Origin: an uncultured Eubacterium sp. | GTDB taxonomy: Bacteria > Bacillota > Clostridia > Lachnospirales > Lachnospiraceae | Reading direction: 5' to 3' | Length of the DNA: 32,995 nucleotides | Assembly (NCBI GenBank): GCA_910579145.1 | Contig: CAJTTQ010000019.1 | Location: forward strand, 3,014 to 36,008 | Part shown: in pieces, positions 25,266 to 32,995 of the stretch | How positions within the stretch are numbered: the first letter of the stretch is position 1 | How the letters are laid out: each line of letters starts with the position of its first letter | Notes under the pieces: model-generated | Seen by the model: only the letters and a program-made list of their open reading frames with translations | Told to the model about the DNA's origin: nothing | Database searches by the model: none | Translations under genes and position numbers: made by a program

Positions 25266-26459
25266 ATGCCAAATCGAACAATATGGGATGGAAAAGGATG
25301 GGATCATTCAAATATGATTGATGAAAAGATCCGGGAGGAATTGATCCGGACAGCAGAGCCTTTGCCGGAGTCTTATGAACAAAAAGTGAAAGAAGTTTTA
25401 CAGCATTTGCCGGATCGGAAGAAATACGGCTGGACATTTCCGAGAGCAGCATCAGTGGCGGCTATTGTCGGTGTGCTGGTTGTTTCTTCGGGTGTGGCAG
25501 CGGGAGTGAAACTGTACCAAAAAAGGCTGGAATCTATGAAACCGGAACAGATAGGAGAATTGTATTCCGTGATTCAGAAGCAGCAGATCGACGCGTATTT
25601 GTATTCTCGTGAAATGTCTGAGACCGAGGAAGAGAAGTTTGCCGAATTGAAGGGCCAATATGAAAAAGAAGGACGTTTTCCCGAACAGGAATTGGCTTCC
25701 GTGAAAACGGAAAAAGACGTGGTGCCGGGAGAATTGTGCTATTGCTATGAGAATGGGACTTTTTATCTGCCGGAACGGGAACTGAGTGAAGAGGAACTAT
25801 TGCAGATCGTAGATTTTCATTACAAGGTAAATTATTCTCTGGAAAAAATACAGGAAGACAGGAAAGGGAATGAGTCAGGGGATACGGAAGAAAAGACCGT
25901 GGATATTAGCGGTACCAAAGAAGGGAATGCGGCTGCAGAGAAAGGGAAAAAACTCTTTGAGGATCTGTATGGCTGGAACACGGATGGTGCGGTGTGCAGG
26001 GTGGAACGGGATGAGGATGGCGATCTCGATGTTACGATAGGGAAAGAAGAGTGGGAACAAGAGGTGAAGATAGGGTTTGAGAGGGGGACGATGGAGTTTT
26101 TATGGTTTCATTTTGTACAAAAAGATGAACGGAGGAAAACAAAAACAGAGGGGACTGAAATTAGTGAAAAGGATTACAGCAGGTCTGAAAAGAAAGTGTG
26201 GAAAATGGCAAAAAAAATAGTACCGAAAGAAAATATACAGGAATTTTCGTTTGGGTATTACCGTTGTAAAGACGGGACGACTCTATTTGGACAAGTGGTA
26301 TATTATATAACGTGCAAAAGTGGGGAAGGATTTGTAATTTATTATAATATTAATGAGGGTGTGGTGTATCAGATTGTGCGTGTAGAACATGTGAGTGAAT
26401 GGATAAAAATTTCAAAGAATTCTGTAGATTATGAATTTATATGGAAGAAAATTCGTTAG
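25266..26459 (+). CDS. Probable membrane partner of the ECF sigma factor
   Basis: Predicted regulatory membrane protein, probably anti-sigma-like by position. About 60 hydrophilic N-terminal residues with KIREELIRTAEPLPESYEQK would face the cytoplasm; a single membrane helix (AASVAAIVGVLVVSSGVAAG) follows; the rest (about 310 aa) is a charged extracytoplasmic region with YLPERELSEEELLQIVDF and late beta-rich segments. The ATG at 25266 has GAGGA 5 nt upstream; the ATG at 25314 (MIDEKIREEL) is a strong alternative, since the intervening residues look poorly conserved. There is no zinc-binding anti-sigma motif. The function rests on gene order. Confidence 0.6.
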   Translation: MPNRTIWDGKGWDHSNMIDEKIREELIRTAEPLPESYEQKVKEVLQHLPDRKKYGWTFPRAASVAAIVGVLVVSSGVAAGVKLYQKRLESMKPEQIGELYSVIQKQQIDAYLYSREMSETEEEKFAELKGQYEKEGRFPEQELASVKTEKDVVPGELCYCYENGTFYLPERELSEEELLQIVDFHYKVNYSLEKIQEDRKGNESGDTEEKTVDISGTKEGNAAAEKGKKLFEDLYGWNTDGAVCRVERDEDGDLDVTIGKEEWEQEVKIGFERGTMEFLWFHFVQKDERRKTKTEGTEISEKDYSRSEKKVWKMAKKIVPKENIQEFSFGYYRCKDGTTLFGQVVYYITCKSGEGFVIYYNINEGVVYQIVRVEHVSEWIKISKNSVDYEFIWKKIR

Positions 26460-26535
26460 GTGTAAGAATGATTTGGAACTTGTATGAATTAAGAGCAAAA
26501 TGTAATTGTAATCATATAAACAGGAGGATGAGAAA

Positions 26536-26939
26536 ATGTGTATTAAATGCAGTAAAAGGGTTTTATCAATGTTTCTTGTAATTGCGGTAGTGGGTTGTGT
26601 TTGTAGAAGTTCTACATCCCAGATAGTATCTGCAAAAACCAAAGTAGTAGAAAAAAATTGCGGGGAAGCAGCAGAGAATATTTATCTGGGAGTAGTAAAT
26701 TCCGACGGTGAAATCGACGTAACTCCACAGTTGTATTCATTTGGTCCGATTGGGAATGTAATGGGTGATGGTGTTAGATTGAGAAAAGGCGCTTCGCTTA
26801 CTTCGACTGTGTTGGAACTGATGGATAAATTGTTGCGATAGATTTAGATAAAAGTAGGTTAAGTAAAGGATTTTATTATGTCAAGCGACTTAAGACGGGA
26901 ACCAAAGGCTATGCAAGTACAAAATATATATTTCTGTAA
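26536..26939 (+). pseudogene. Secreted SH3-domain protein, frameshifted
   Basis: The open frame ends early at 26841, but the sequence continues a recognisable bacterial SH3 domain in another frame. The N-terminal part has a signal peptide (LSMFLVIAVVGCVC) and GDGVRLRKGASLTSTVLELMDK. After a single-base loss near 26826-26832, the next frame reads VAIDLDKSRLSKGFYYVKR and then TGTKGYASTKYIFL, stopping at 26937-26939. Restoring one base (an A in AAA) gives 134 codons. SD AGGAGGA precedes the ATG. Such proteins bind wall peptides. It may be a decaying gene or a sequence error; the short run makes phase variation unlikely. Confidence 0.75.
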
Positions 26940-27215
26940 GGCGGGAATATAATTATTAAGGCTTTGCAAAAATCAAGACAATTACATTTTGCTTTTTAAA
27001 CATAAACCTTAGAGTAAAAAACAAAAAGGAGAGTGAGAGAGGTGAAAAGATACAAAATTTTTTATGTGGTGATCTATTTAACAAAATAGTTGCATTTGTT
27101 ACAGAGAAAGGTTTTATAGGGCTTTGCATTTTTAAGAGGAGGTGAGAGAACGACTGCTCAAAAGCTGGCGCCGTTCGCTTTACGAGCGGCGCCTTACAAG
27201 GATAACTTACAGGGA
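26940..27215 (+). other. Gene-poor stretch with a truncated start and a hairpin
   Basis: Holds a 15-aa reading frame at 27042-27089 (GTG start, MKRYKIFYVV-like) behind a GGAGAG SD, resembling the beginning of a signal peptide that stops after a few codons, and the GC-rich hairpin at 27167-27193. A second SD-like GGAGGTGAG at 27138-27146 has no start codon at the right distance. The region looks like remnants of exported-protein genes. No promoter is convincing. Confidence 0.45.
27167..27193. repeat. GC-rich hairpin in an AT-rich gap
   Basis: GGCGCCGTTCG and CGAGCGGCGCC pair over 11 bp (one G-U) around CTTTA, in a region otherwise very AT-rich. There is no T-run on either side, so it is not a simple terminator. 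It could be a recombination scar or a REP-like repeat. Confidence 0.5.
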
Positions 27216-28322
27216 ATGGAGGAAATAGGAATCAAAAAATTAGTAATCATCTTCCTTTCGATCATCTGTCTGACAGCGTGTGAAAAATATGAGCAGGAGG
27301 ATTTTGGAAATAACTATGATCCAGATAAAGACGCACAGATATTTTCTTCAGAAAGGAACACCGTATATACCGAAAACGGATTTTATACGATTGCTGATCT
27401 GGAACGTATTGAGTTTATCGACCGGGAGTCGGGAAAGCAGGTTCCGCTTTGTGCCAAGCCGGACTGTACGCATGAGAAGGAGTCGTGCAATGCTTATTTC
27501 AGGATGCTATTGGCCATTCAAATATATGACAAAATGCTTTATGTCGTAGCAGCGGGGAGCGAAGAGAGTACGATGTCCCTATACCGGTTAAGTATGGATG
27601 GGAGCGAACGGGAAGAAGTAAAAAAATTGTATGCAACCGAAGAGACGGATACGGAAGGCTGTTCCCTGAGTTTTGTGATTCACAGGGGATATGGCTATAT
27701 GGTTACGAACTGGATGCAGAAGGATCGTCGGGAGAGGACACAGGCTTTATACCGGATTTCTTTAGATCGAGATGAGGAAAAAGAAATCATTTACGAATAC
27801 AAAGGGTATGTACCGCTTCTCTATATCATACAGGGAGAAAAAAACCGGTTGTATGTGACAGCAGACCGGTATTTGGACAAAGATTTAAAAGAACATGAAA
27901 CGAGCAGCTTCTATTTCGATATTTTAAAAGGGACGACGACGGAACTGCCTGTTCCGAACGGGTATGGATTGATCGGGGAAAAAAACGGGTCACTTTATTA
28001 TTATAGGAGTGATGAAAAAATCGTCTATCGGATGAATGAAGACGGAACAGGTCAGAACGGGCTGTATGAATGGGAGTACAGTGATATGTTGATCTGCCGG
28101 GATTCGAATTATTTGTATCTGAATAATATGGTAGCTGTGTATGAGAATGACCTGCCAGAAACCGAGTTGAAAGTAATGGTGATAGATTACGAGGGGAATG
28201 TGGTTCGTGAGCTGGCAGATATGCAGGAGCGCGGACTGGTCTGGTCAAATGGGGAACAGATCCTGCTCCGGCACAATGGTGCGGATGGGGCGTCTTATGA
28301 GCTGTTGGATGTAAAACGATAG
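27216..28322 (+). CDS. Predicted lipoprotein with beta-propeller-like repeats
   Basis: Exported lipoprotein (368 aa): a hydrophobic signal (KLVIIFLSIICLTAC) with lipid-attached C22, then repeats such as SLYRLSMDGSER and ALYRISLDRDEE that suggest a six- or seven-bladed propeller (TolB/DUF5050-like). The block PLCAKPDCTHEKESC (C79, C84, H86, C91) is a Cys/His cluster of the kind seen in Firmicutes lipoproteins and could bind a metal. The start is odd: the ATG at 27216 has no SD and overlaps GGAGGA, while that SD points at an ATC (27231) where an ATG would give the usual MKKLVIIFLS. It probably serves the following ABC transporter genes. Confidence 0.75.
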   Translation: MEEIGIKKLVIIFLSIICLTACEKYEQEDFGNNYDPDKDAQIFSSERNTVYTENGFYTIADLERIEFIDRESGKQVPLCAKPDCTHEKESCNAYFRMLLAIQIYDKMLYVVAAGSEESTMSLYRLSMDGSEREEVKKLYATEETDTEGCSLSFVIHRGYGYMVTNWMQKDRRERTQALYRISLDRDEEKEIIYEYKGYVPLLYIIQGEKNRLYVTADRYLDKDLKEHETSSFYFDILKGTTTELPVPNGYGLIGEKNGSLYYYRSDEKIVYRMNEDGTGQNGLYEWEYSDMLICRDSNYLYLNNMVAVYENDLPETELKVMVIDYEGNVVRELADMQERGLVWSNGEQILLRHNGADGASYELLDVKR

Positions 28323-28367
28323 GATTGCTGCGCTTTGCCAGGTGATGCGGAGGAGGTAGATGGATGT

Positions 28368-30475
28368 ATGGGGGAATGGAAGAGGATTTTTGGGGGAAAG
28401 AAATATGTATTGTGTATTCTCTTGCTGTTTTTAGCTAATTTAGCGCTGTTTCAATATTCCCAGATGGAGACGCTGCGCACACTTCGCGAGCCGGAGAGTA
28501 ATCTGAGGGGGTTGTGGAGAGAGGAGAGGGAGGAAGCGCTGGAGCAGTTTTATGAACGGGCCGAAGGGATGGGGGACCGAGTGGATTCCATGCTCCAGAT
28601 CAGTATTTTTGCCGATGAGGATTCGTTTTCTTATAAAAATATTAAGAAGACCATACAGGATTTTCAGACGATCGCGGATGTGAAGGTCGGCATGGAGGAG
28701 GACAGGGCAGTCGTTGCCTTTTTGGATTACCGTGAGCAGCATTATATCGCTTTTGCTATCGTTCTCCTGTTTGTACTGGCTTTATTTGACGAGAGGAAAT
28801 CCGGTTTGTGGCAGATCGTGTACAGCTGCCCGGGAGGGCGGCTCTGTCTGGCGGTGAAACGGATGATCTTATTACTGGTTCTTTCCGTAATTACGGCAGT
28901 TGTACTGGCGTTTAGTACGCTGGTGCTGTCATTTTGGGATTACGGCGGGATGGAGATTTTGAATGCCCCTGCGCAGGCCGTCATAAGACTGCAGGATTTT
29001 ACGCTGGATATACCAGTGTCGGAGTTTCTTGTATACGATATCTTGGCTGGCGCGGCTGCCTTATTTGTCGAGGGAATGTTTGTGTGGGGACTGCTCTCGG
29101 GAATCCACAACCGAAATATGGCGACAGTCGTTTTGGTGGCTGTGTATGGCGTGGAATGCGCGGTGTACCATCTGCTGATACCACAGAACCCGCTGTGCCT
29201 TGCCAAATACTTAAACCTGTTTTTCTGGCTGGATGTCACGCCGGCATTTACCAAATACATCAATTTTGCGTTGGGGAGTGAGCCGGTCAATCTGCGTGAG
29301 TTTATCAGTTTCATCCTGCCGGTTTGTGCTGTTCTGCTGATGGGGTGGGTGCTTTGGGTCTGTGCGGTCACACGGCCATTTTATGTATCTGGCGTACTGG
29401 AACGCCGGGCAGAAATGTTTTTTAACTGGATCCGGCGCGGCCTCTGTCTGCTGCGGGGATCTGGTTATGAGTGGTACAAATACATGGTGCAGGGACGCGG
29501 CTGTATCATCCTGGCGCTGTTCTTTTATATCCTTTGTTCCACTTCGCAGCCGGTAGATGTCCTTCGGAGTCCTGACGGGGAACTTTTGGAGGAATTTTAT
29601 ACCGTACATACGGGTGAGATGGATGGTTCAGCGAAAGAGGAGTACGACAGGATCCGGGATGAACTGAAGGCGGTAAAGAATAAACTGGAAAACATATCCA
29701 AACAGGTTGGGACGATAAACGTTGACAGGGGTTCCGTTCAGGAAGAGTATGAGTCTTATGAGACCGACCGCAAGATGTTTCGCGCGCTGAAGAAGCAGTA
29801 CAAATATGGTAAGAAGCTGGAAAAACGAGGAATCAAAGGCTGGTTTATCAACGAGCGGGGATTTGAGAAGCTGCTTGGGAAAAATGGGACGCAGGAAGGA
29901 TCGTCTCCGGTGAACGGGTCGTCCTGGTGTTACTCTTTCTCCTTGCCCCGTCCTTTGCGTATGAGTGGCAATCCGGCATCGGGAATATACTGCGTTGTAC
30001 GAAAAAGGGGCGGGGTCCCCTGTTTTTTAGGAAATACCTTTGTGCCGGGATTCTTGTTCTCGTCGTAACAGCGGCGTTATTTGTCTCAGAAATTTATGTG
30101 ACGGCGTCAAATTACCCGCTGCGCGGGTGGCTGGCTCCGGTGCAGAATATTCCTGTACTGGAAAGGTTTCCGTTCTCGTGGAATATTTTCACTTTCTATT
30201 TTGTGTGGTATGGTATGAGAACGGCCGTGTTTTTAGCTTGCGCCATTCTCTGCCTGTTCGTGTCTGTCCTTTCTTCACGGGTAGAAAAGGCGTACATGTA
30301 TTCGCTGCCCGTTTTGATACCAGGTCTTTTATCAGAGGTGTCAGGATATATGGTTTTTGGGACCGGGCGCATCGCAAAAACATGGTTGGTGATTTTAGTG
30401 GTCGGTGTTTTGTCAGTTTTTGGTGTAGTATGTGCCTGGAGGCGGTTCGGTACCGCGCGCAGACAATCTTTTTGA
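28368..30475 (+). pseudogene. ABC-2-type permease, broken by a frameshift
   Basis: Large membrane protein of an ABC exporter, about 702 residues if intact. The first part (28368-about 29895) has an N-terminal helix (VLCILLLFLANLALF), an extracytoplasmic domain, a six-helix membrane block and a second soluble region ending near GFEKLLGKNGTQE. The frame then runs out of sense, while the frame entering at about 29897 continues with RIVSGERVVLVLLFLLAPSF, then further helices to the stop at 30475. One lost A in GAAAGG at about 29896 explains it. The ATG at 28368 follows AGGAGGT (28351-28357). It is followed by a small protein and the ATPase. Gene death or a sequence error are both possible. Confidence 0.78.
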
Positions 30476-30494
30476 GGGGAAAGGAGCGGTATTT

Positions 30495-30875
30495 ATGAAA
30501 GAAAAGATCGTGATCAGTATCGTGTGCGGCGCAGTGGTTCTAGGCCTCTTTGTTGTCTGGAAAACGGGAAAAACCGCGGACATTTTTGAAACGTTAGATT
30601 CGTCTGAACTCAGCAGGATCAGTGTGGATACGGGTGGACAGGAAAATACTTTTACAAAACAGGAAGATATGGACAAGATCGTTAATGTATTGCGGTCGAT
30701 GCGTTTGGATAAAACACCTCCGATCAGCAGGGATGGCGGCCTTATCATAGAACTGTATAGTAAAAATGGGGATGTGGAGAAGATCTGTCTGTCGTCCGAT
30801 CATATCGTCACAGACAGCGGCTATTATATATGTGATCGCGATTATTGTAAGGTATTGGTTCGGATTTGTGAGTAG
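30495..30875 (+). CDS. Small membrane-anchored protein (126 aa)
   Basis: Unrecognised protein with one N-terminal hydrophobic segment (IVISIVCGAVVLGLFVVW, about 5-22) and a short extracytoplasmic domain with FETLDSSELSRISVDTGG and IIELYSKNGDVEKICL, ending in a Cys/Tyr-rich stretch. The ATG at 30495 has AAGGAG about 9 nt upstream. It sits between permease and ATPase in the export cluster, so it may be an accessory subunit. It resembles small DUF5301-type proteins of Firmicutes only loosely. Confidence 0.65.
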   Translation: MKEKIVISIVCGAVVLGLFVVWKTGKTADIFETLDSSELSRISVDTGGQENTFTKQEDMDKIVNVLRSMRLDKTPPISRDGGLIIELYSKNGDVEKICLSSDHIVTDSGYYICDRDYCKVLVRICE

Positions 30876-31021
30876 CGGCAGCACGGTGTGATGAAAGACT
30901 TGGAAAAAGATCTGACGAAGAACTGGGAAAAGACGGGAACAGTATTTTGGACGATCATGCCGCATGGATCGTTTATCTTATAAAACGCACAGTGAATTTT
31001 CATAATAAGGAGATGGAGCCT

Positions 31022-31735
31022 ATGCTTGAAATCCAGAATTTATCCAAAGACTACGGAAAAAAGAAAGCACTGCGGGGATTTTATTATACATTTGAGGAAG
31101 GAATCTATGGAATGCTCGGTGCGAACGGCGCCGGAAAGAGCACACTTATGAACCTGATCACAGATAATTTAAAGCGTACCAGCGGAAATATCCTTTACAA
31201 TGGAACGGAAATTCTCGAAATGGGGGCGGCATTCCGAGCGCTGGTCGGTTATATGCCGCAGCAGCAGGGATTTTACGAAAATTTTTCGGCCCGGATGTTT
31301 TTGTACTACATGGCGGAATTAAAAGGCATTCGGAGGCGGGAGGCGAAAAAGCAGATCGAACATCTGCTGCATACCGTGAACCTTGCTGATGCGGCAGACT
31401 TGAAAATCGGCGGGTTTTCGGGCGGAATGCGGCAGAGGGTGCTGCTCGCCCAGGCACTACTCGGTGATCCGAAAATCCTCATACTGGACGAACCGACGGC
31501 GGGACTGGATCCGAAAGAACGTATCAATCTGCGGAATTATATCAGGCAGCTTTCGGAAGATAAGATCATCCTGCTGGCCACACATGTAGTCAGTGATGTG
31601 GAGACGATCGCGGACCGTATCCTGATTCTGAAAGACGGGGAATTGGTGGCAGACGATGAACCGAAAAAACTAGTAGCAGCCGTTCAGGGGGAAAATCTGG
31701 AAGATGTTTATATGAACTATTTTGGGGAAAATTGA
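31022..31735 (+). CDS. ABC transporter ATP-binding protein
   Basis: ATPase subunit (237 aa) that would power the permease encoded just before it. All motifs are intact: Walker A GANGAGKST (33-41), Q-loop in YMPQQQGF, signature FSGGMRQR (132-139), Walker B ILILDEP (152-158) and the switch His (H188 in ATHVV). The family is the export type with antibiotic, peptide or lantibiotic-immunity members. The ATG at 31022 is chosen, with AAGGAG upstream at 31006-31011; the in-frame start at 31013 lies almost on that SD. The gene looks sound although its permease partner is frameshifted. Confidence 0.93.
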   Translation: MLEIQNLSKDYGKKKALRGFYYTFEEGIYGMLGANGAGKSTLMNLITDNLKRTSGNILYNGTEILEMGAAFRALVGYMPQQQGFYENFSARMFLYYMAELKGIRRREAKKQIEHLLHTVNLADAADLKIGGFSGGMRQRVLLAQALLGDPKILILDEPTAGLDPKERINLRNYIRQLSEDKIILLATHVVSDVETIADRILILKDGELVADDEPKKLVAAVQGENLEDVYMNYFGEN

Positions 31736-31755
31736 GTGCTTTTCCTTTTTGCTAG

Positions 31756-31989
31756 TTAGACGCGCAGGCAGCTGTGAACCGGGAGGGAAGCGTTCTGATC
31801 GACGCGAAAAATTTTCAGGATCTCTGGTTCCGTGAGGGAATTCGCTGTTGCGATAAGGACGAAAATGGTGTATTATCAAAGGAGAAGATAAATTTTGTCA
31901 CGAAGATCAGGATTAGACTGGACAGGAGCGAAGAAATCACAAGTAAGAACAGTTGGAAGCGCAAAAGAGTATTTGAAGACCATAGTTAA
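31756..31989 (+). pseudogene. Fragment of a surface-protein N-terminal EF-hand/LRR-type domain
   Basis: A short open frame reads AKNFQDLWFRE followed by DKDENGVLSKEKINFVTKI, which matches the calcium-loop-like opening of leucine-rich surface proteins of Lachnospiraceae (pattern NFPDxxFRxxV...DxDxDGxLSxEEI). The usual signal peptide is missing: a TAG at 31753 closes the frame upstream, and the rest ends in basic, unrelated residues. GTG at 31774 could initiate, but no good SD is seen. Best read as a decayed remnant. Confidence 0.5.
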
Positions 31990-32022
31990 ACGAGTACTAT
32001 GGTTCAAGAAAGGATGATTACG

Positions 32023-32751
32023 ATGAAAAAAAGAAATAGAAAAAGAGCAGTCTCTATCCTTCTTGTACTGGGAATCGCCTGTTCCATGCTAAACGGTACA
32101 CTCACGAGCGCAAAGAAGAGCACGGCAAAAAAGAAAATGACATACAAATGCAGCGGGGTGATCCTGGCCGACGGCGTGAAGTATAAGATCTCCCAAATCG
32201 CAAAGGATTTGAAAGGCAGTTATTGGACCGATCAGGGCAGTGTGTATTACCGGTTGTCTAACTTGATCAAAAATAAAAAGGTCAAGTGGACCTCGAGCGA
32301 TAAGAACCTGAAAGTAAAGGGAGCCAGCGTTACCGCGAAAAAGCCGGGGACATATAAGCTGACGGGAAAGGCGAAAAAAGCAACATACAAGCTGACGTTA
32401 AAAGTGGTGAGCAATAAACCCAAAGCGGACTTGTCCCAAGTGACCTATCTCGAGATCCGCGATGGAGGCGACGGCAGTTCTGTCACGATCCATGATCCGG
32501 ATGCGGTGCGGAACTTCTGCGCGATGATCGGCGCGGCCGATTACACGTTTGATTATAAACTGGCGCAAAAGGGACACAAGGTGGGTTGGAGTTATGCGGT
32601 AAAATTCTACGCGGCAAATGGGGAAGAGAAGTATGCTATCGTGAACTCAATACCAGGATATTACTACAGCACCAGTAAATACAGTGAGATCCATGCGTAC
32701 ACAGCGCAGCTTTTCAATCAGGAGAAGCAGGCACAGAATATAGCCAAATGA
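32023..32751 (+). CDS. Secreted protein with an Ig-like domain
   Basis: Unrecognised exported protein (242 aa). It has a basic N-terminus MKKRNRKRAV, a signal peptide to about residue 30 (LTSA), a lysine-rich segment, then one Big2-like fold (about 85-130) with VKWTSSDKNLKV and GTYKLTGKAKKATYKLTLKV. A C-terminal mixed domain follows with SVTIHDPDAVRNFCAMIGA and YAVKFYAANGEEKYAIVN. SD AAAGGA precedes the ATG by about 9 nt. Composition resembles the other Lys-rich secreted proteins in the window (12130 and 12639). A GC-rich hairpin follows. Confidence 0.72.
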   Translation: MKKRNRKRAVSILLVLGIACSMLNGTLTSAKKSTAKKKMTYKCSGVILADGVKYKISQIAKDLKGSYWTDQGSVYYRLSNLIKNKKVKWTSSDKNLKVKGASVTAKKPGTYKLTGKAKKATYKLTLKVVSNKPKADLSQVTYLEIRDGGDGSSVTIHDPDAVRNFCAMIGAADYTFDYKLAQKGHKVGWSYAVKFYAANGEEKYAIVNSIPGYYYSTSKYSEIHAYTAQLFNQEKQAQNIAK

Positions 32752-32774
32752 CATACTGACAGGTAAGCATTCAC

Positions 32775-32811
32775 CGGGGGGCAGGGATCTTTTTGCCCCC
32801 GCATTATTTTA
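32775..32811 (+). terminator. Terminator after the secreted protein gene
   Basis: CGGGGGGCA (32775-32783) pairs with TGCCCCCG (32794-32801) with one bulged G. The T-rich tail ATTATTTTAT is weak. Confidence 0.6.
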
Positions 32812-32835
32812 TCGGACAACGGAGAAGGTTATCAC

Positions 32836-32995
32836 ATGGAAAAGTTAAGGAAGTTGTTAGAACAGAACCTAAATGAGCAGACGTTGCGGGCGACCGTCAG
32901 CAACCGACGGAGAAAGCAGGTTTCGCAGCAACAGCATTCACAGCAGATTTCGGAGAAATTTGTTTTTCGTCCTTTCATGGAAAAGGGCCGGCTGC
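32836..32995 (+). CDS. Start of a gene running off the window
   Basis: The ATG at 32836 has GGAGAAGG about 8 nt upstream. The visible 53 codons begin MEKLRKLLEQNLNEQTL and contain SNRRRKQ, a Gln-rich stretch and KFVFRPFMEKGRL. The layout SN-basic...RP-x-x-x-KG-x-L recalls the N-terminus of a family of class I SAM-dependent methyltransferases in Firmicutes, but the catalytic part lies outside the window, so this is a weak guess. Confidence 0.55.
   Translation, partial: MEKLRKLLEQNLNEQTLRATVSNRRRKQVSQQQHSQQISEKFVFRPFMEKGRL

Noticed and set aside
30891..30983. 30-codon frame between the small membrane protein and the ATPase
   Set aside because: No SD, no recognisable domain and no membrane segment; could be a remnant but cannot be supported as a gene.
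31736..31998. Mobile element scar or attachment site after the ABC genes
   Set aside because: No tRNA, integrase, terminal inverted repeats or target duplication could be seen; only a decayed protein fragment.

Overview
The window looks like chromosomal DNA of a spore-forming, anaerobic, Gram-positive member of the Clostridia, most likely Lachnospiraceae. The grounds are the rpsU-yqfC-yqfD-phoH-ybeY order, sporulation genes, a type III (GlnN-like) glutamine synthetase, S11 D-Ala-D-Ala carboxypeptidases, lysine-rich secreted Ig-like proteins, a biotin-dependent Na+-pump operon, strong Shine-Dalgarno (SD) sites and sigma-A-like promoters. No tRNA, rRNA, CRISPR array or intact insertion sequence was seen. 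The family assignment is inferred from gene content, not from a search.

Layout. 0.1-4.5 kb: alaS, an unusual hairpin-rich intergenic element, a GH43-type glycosidase and a 57-aa membrane peptide. 4.5-10.8 kb: rpsU with its own promoter and terminator, then yqfC, yqfD, phoH, ybeY, a DUF3048 protein and a MurJ/SpoVB-like flippase, mostly tightly packed or overlapping. 10.8-14.3 kb: a DacF-type carboxypeptidase and a small secreted protein on the minus strand, then a promoter and a 522-aa secreted Big2 protein on the plus strand. 14.3-19.6 kb: an HD-domain hydrolase, glutamine synthetase (minus) with a promoter-terminator-promoter leader, a double-domain hemerythrin and a second carboxypeptidase (minus). 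19.7-24.6 kb: five genes encoding a 12S-like carboxyltransferase, OadG, a biotin carrier, the OadB/MmdB Na+ pump and a 5S-like oxaloacetate decarboxylase alpha subunit, closed by a terminator. 24.6-32.0 kb: an accessory region with an ECF sigma factor, its probable partner membrane protein, a frameshifted SH3 protein, and an ABC-export cluster (lipoprotein, frameshifted permease, small membrane-anchored protein, ATPase) followed by a surface-protein fragment. 32.0-33.0 kb: another secreted protein and the start of a gene that runs off the end.

How the genes fit together. The 19.7-24.5 kb operon supplies every part of a membrane-bound biotin decarboxylase, with two different carboxyltransferases beside one carrier and one pump. 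It could decarboxylate oxaloacetate and an acyl-CoA with Na+ export, or move a carboxyl group between the two. The yqf/phoH/ybeY block serves sporulation and ribosome maturation, and the flippase and two carboxypeptidases serve the cell wall or spore cortex.

The observations most worth a second look are: (1) the 2748-2904 element, whose segments could pair either with a copy of the GH43 start region or with the real one, plus a 9-nt loop-tail pseudoknot; (2) the divergent 12S-like subunit in the Na+-pump operon; (3) two independent single-base frameshifts and one apparently lost start codon within 26.5-30 kb; (4) the promoter-terminator-promoter arrangement before the glutamine synthetase gene; (5) the same His-to-Gln iron-ligand change in both hemerythrin domains. 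All calls come from reading the sequence; no database search was possible.
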